7,270 nt of DNA from assembly GCA_030044325.1 (NCBI GenBank), contig JASHWA010000035.1, positions 1 through 7,270 of the forward strand. The letters are read 5' to 3'. Of this stretch, positions 5,362-7,270 are shown piece after piece. The DNA is from Bryobacteraceae bacterium. Its GTDB lineage: Bacteria > Acidobacteriota > Terriglobia > Bryobacterales > Bryobacteraceae. Under the pieces are notes generated by a model. The model searched no databases and was not told where the DNA came from. It saw only the letters and a list, made by a program, of their open reading frames with translations. The first letter of the stretch is position 1; each line of letters starts with the position of its first letter. The translations under genes and the position numbers were made by a program.

Positions 5362-6978
5362 CTATCCCCGGCCCTGCGGCATCGAATCCCAGAACTTGCG
5401 GATCTCGCTGCGCGGATCGTTTTCTACGCGAATTTCTTTGTCGAAAATCATCGTGGCCCTATTGGTCGCGTCGTAGCCGGGCCACTGCGGGATCTTCGAA
5501 TTGTTCGGATTCGCGTTCTTGGCCATGGTCACCCACGTCGTCGCGAATCGCGACCACAACGCGCGCTGCTCTTCGTTGCCCGCTCCGCCGACCGCATCAC
5601 GATAGCTGTTGAACGTCGCCGAAACGTCGGTTCCGTGCACGGCGCCGAATTTTCCGCCGAAGCCGCTGCTCGGGAAAGTCCACAAATACAGATACGCCGG
5701 AGAGCTCGCCTGCGCCGATTTCCGTTCCGCCTGAAGCGTCGCGCTGCGCCGCGAGGTCGAATCGGTGAAAATCTGCGCCTGGATCAGATACGGCGACTTG
5801 TCGGGATACCGGTCGCGATAGATCGCCAGCATCTCTTCCGCCTTGGCTCCATAGCGCTGATTCATCATCGTCCGCAGACCCTCTTCGGTCAGATCCCAAT
5901 TGGTCAGCCGCAGCGCCGCGTCTTCGAGCGTATTCGAAATGATGATCGGCACGTCCGCCGATTCCGGCGGCGCGGTCGGATCAAAAGGATGGTGCGGCAG
6001 AATCTCGCCATCCACCACCGGCGAAAAATTCGCGCCCGTGAGCGACGTCTGCGCCTCCAGAATCTGCTGCCAGGAAACTTTCTGAATCGCGGCGATATCG
6101 CCCTTCGCGATTCCCAGCTTCTGAAGCAGCATCTCCGCCGATTTCGTCCCCTGCTCCCGCGTGGCCGCGCGGATGGTCGACCCGCTCTGGATCCCCGCCG
6201 CGTGGAACAATCCCTTTGCGGATGGAATCGCCAGCATGGTCGATGTCTTGGCCCCTCCGCCCGACTGCCCGAAGATCATGACTTTCTTCGGATCGCCGCC
6301 GAAGTTTTCGATGTTGTCGCGTACCCATGCAAGCGACGCGACCAGGTCCATCATTCCGACCACACCCGCGTGCTTGAACTCCTCCGGGGCGCCGAGATCG
6401 GCCAGGTGCAGATACCCGAAGCTCGCCAGCCGATGATTCACGGTCACCACTACACAATCCGCCAGCCGCGACAGCTGCGTGCCGTCATACTGCGGACCGT
6501 TCCCCGAACCCGTCGCGTATCCGCCGCCGTGGAAAGAAACCAGCACCGGGCGCGCGCCGCCATCGTGCAGCGCGGGCGTCCATACGTTGAGCGTCAGAAC
6601 GTCTTCGCCCATCCCTGTGCCGTAGTGCAGATCCCACTGGATCAGCTCACCGTAATCGCTCGCCGCCGAGGAAATCGTCTGCGGCGAAATCTGCCCGTAG
6701 GCGATACATTCCCTGACGCCCGTCCACGCAGCCGGTTTTTTCGGCGGCATGTAGCGGTTTTTTCCACCGGTCGGCGCGCCGTAAGGAATTCCTTTAAACT
6801 CCTTCACCCCGGAATTCGCCATCCCTTGAATTTTTCCGTATTGCGTCTCGGCCGTGAAAAACAGTTCGCTCGAGCGGCCCGCGCCCGCCGCGCGCGTCTG
6901 CCGCGACTGCGCCCAGCTCAGGTTTCCCATCGCGTAGCCGGCGCCGAGTGCGCTCAGAAACGATCGTCGATTGGTCAT
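5362..6978 (-). CDS. Tat-exported type-B carboxylesterase
   Basis: A 538-aa alpha/beta-hydrolase that hydrolyses carboxylic esters outside the cytoplasm. The start at 6978 is fixed by a strong AAAGGAG six bases upstream and by the signal it exposes: TNRRSFLSALGAG with twin arginines at 4-5 and a likely cut near SWAQ (21-24). A frame reaching back to 7080 would bury both. Family landmarks are in the right order: a KGIPYGAP entry strand at 62-69, oxyanion-hole His150-Gly-Gly-Gly153, NHRLASFGYL at 181-190, nucleophile Ser239 in FGQSGGG, Glu352 as the acidic residue and His448 in AVHGTD. The triad therefore looks complete and length is normal for the family. Neither acyl nor alcohol specificity can be read. 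It converges on the methyltransferase gene and is divergent from the CocE-like gene. The long open frame on the opposite strand, 5290-7269, is a codon-bias shadow. Confidence 0.95.
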   Translation of the reverse strand: MTNRRSFLSALGAGYAMGNLSWAQSRQTRAAGAGRSSELFFTAETQYGKIQGMANSGVKEFKGIPYGAPTGGKNRYMPPKKPAAWTGVRECIAYGQISPQTISSAASDYGELIQWDLHYGTGMGEDVLTLNVWTPALHDGGARPVLVSFHGGGYATGSGNGPQYDGTQLSRLADCVVVTVNHRLASFGYLHLADLGAPEEFKHAGVVGMMDLVASLAWVRDNIENFGGDPKKVMIFGQSGGGAKTSTMLAIPSAKGLFHAAGIQSGSTIRAATREQGTKSAEMLLQKLGIAKGDIAAIQKVSWQQILEAQTSLTGANFSPVVDGEILPHHPFDPTAPPESADVPIIISNTLEDAALRLTNWDLTEEGLRTMMNQRYGAKAEEMLAIYRDRYPDKSPYLIQAQIFTDSTSRRSATLQAERKSAQASSPAYLYLWTFPSSGFGGKFGAVHGTDVSATFNSYRDAVGGAGNEEQRALWSRFATTWVTMAKNANPNNSKIPQWPGYDATNRATMIFDKEIRVENDPRSEIRKFWDSMPQGRG

Positions 6979-7073
6979 CTTCAGCTCCTTTCCGAACATG
7001 GGACTCACAGGCAGTTTACTCCAAAACACCCCCGCCGTCCGACCGCCGCCTGCCGATCGAATATCATATCTCC
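6979..7073. promoter_or_regulatory. divergent control region between two exported hydrolase genes
   Basis: These 95 bp must hold both promoters. On the minus strand a TAAACT near 7014-7019 is a possible -10 for the esterase, without a clear -35. On the plus strand TATCAT at 7062-7067 is a good -10 match placed 6 bp before the ATG at 7074, again without a clear -35. The Shine-Dalgarno for the esterase is CTCCTTT at 6985-6991 read on the plus strand. A C-rich stretch at about 7026-7050 separates the two halves. No inverted repeat stands out as an operator. Confidence 0.35.
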
Positions 7074-7270
7074 ATGCCACGCATCACCCACCGCTTGTTT
7101 CTGCTGGCGAGCATTCCGGCCGCGCTGCCGCTTCTCGCACAAACCACCAAAGAAGAAATGGTCCCCATGCGCGATGGCGTGCATCTTGCCGCCAGTATCT
7201 ATCTTCCCGAAGGCAACGGACCCTGGCCCGTCATCCTCACCCGCACCCCTTACGGAAAAGACGGCATGAT
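7074..7270 (+). CDS. CocE/NonD-type (X-Pro dipeptidyl-peptidase S15-like) hydrolase, N-terminus only
   Basis: The gene is cut by the right edge; 65 complete codons are visible. Residues 1-22 form a Sec signal peptide (basic start, hydrophobic core RLFLLASIPAALPLLAQ at about 7-23, likely cut after Ala22). The mature part opens with EEMVPMRDGVHLAASIYLP and then PWPVILTRTPYGKDGM. The M-R-D-G-V-x-L-A strand followed by P-V-I-L-x-R-T-P-Y-x-K is the hallmark opening of CocE/S15 hydrolases, a group including cocaine esterase, cephalosporin acylases and X-Pro dipeptidyl peptidases. The catalytic Ser, Asp and His lie beyond the window, so activity cannot be checked. No Shine-Dalgarno precedes the ATG, and a TATCAT box sits at 7062-7067, which could give a leaderless message. 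It is transcribed away from the esterase gene and may be co-regulated with it. Confidence 0.85.
   Translation, partial: MPRITHRLFLLASIPAALPLLAQTTKEEMVPMRDGVHLAASIYLPEGNGPWPVILTRTPYGKDGM

Noticed and set aside
6979..7080. Longer start for the carboxylesterase
   Set aside because: The strong AAAGGAG and twin-arginine signal fix the start at 6978. The extension would overlap the divergent gene's start.
5290..7269. Very long plus-strand open frame of 659 codons
   Set aside because: It lies antisense to the carboxylesterase and overlaps the CocE-like start in another frame. Its translation is Arg-rich and featureless, while the minus strand encodes a full catalytic triad with a Tat signal and strong Shine-Dalgarno.

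Overview
The window is about 60% GC, densely coded and bacterial. Gene content suggests an Acidobacteriota (Bryobacterales/Solibacter-like) chromosome: a Tat-exported type-B carboxylesterase, a CocE-type hydrolase, a PA14 plus cupin exported protein, an AhpD-like protein and a methyltransferase with a zinc ribbon. That placement rests on protein style and base composition, because no rRNA or marker gene is present. I see no phage, transposon, CRISPR or tRNA signature.

Layout. 1-164: leader region, perhaps with the last codons of a gene lying off the left edge. 165-1346 (+): exported PA14 plus two-cupin protein. 1349-2706 (-): three genes on the minus strand. In transcription order they are an unrecognised 164-aa protein, an AhpD-like CxxC protein and a 95-aa small protein with three beta repeats. 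The first of these genes converges on the PA14 gene with only 2 bp between stop codons. 2707-2805: divergent control region with a recognisable minus-strand promoter. 2806-5258 (+): a tight three-gene unit made of a HAD phosphatase, a small lipoprotein overlapping it by ATGA, and a methyltransferase starting 3 bp after the lipoprotein stop. 5259-5361: convergent intergenic region with a perfect GC-rich hairpin. 5362-6978 (-): Tat-exported carboxylesterase. 6979-7073: second divergent control region. 7074-end (+): start of a secreted CocE/NonD hydrolase cut off by the window edge.

How the genes fit together. The HAD-lipoprotein-methyltransferase set is the clearest functional unit, but its substrate cannot be read from the sequence. 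Its middle gene is the oddest object here. It looks like the two halves of the amidohydrolase beta-sandwich joined directly, with the whole catalytic barrel missing. The divergent esterase and CocE genes both encode exported ester/amide hydrolases and probably serve extracytoplasmic breakdown of organic compounds. Two hairpins, at 2166-2189 and 5301-5324, share the same frame (AGCC, six bases, GTCA, six complementary bases, GGGT) with different but mostly self-complementary arms, and may belong to a dispersed repeat family. I see no convincing complete new defence or mobile system; the barrel-less amidohydrolase operon is the best candidate for something undescribed.
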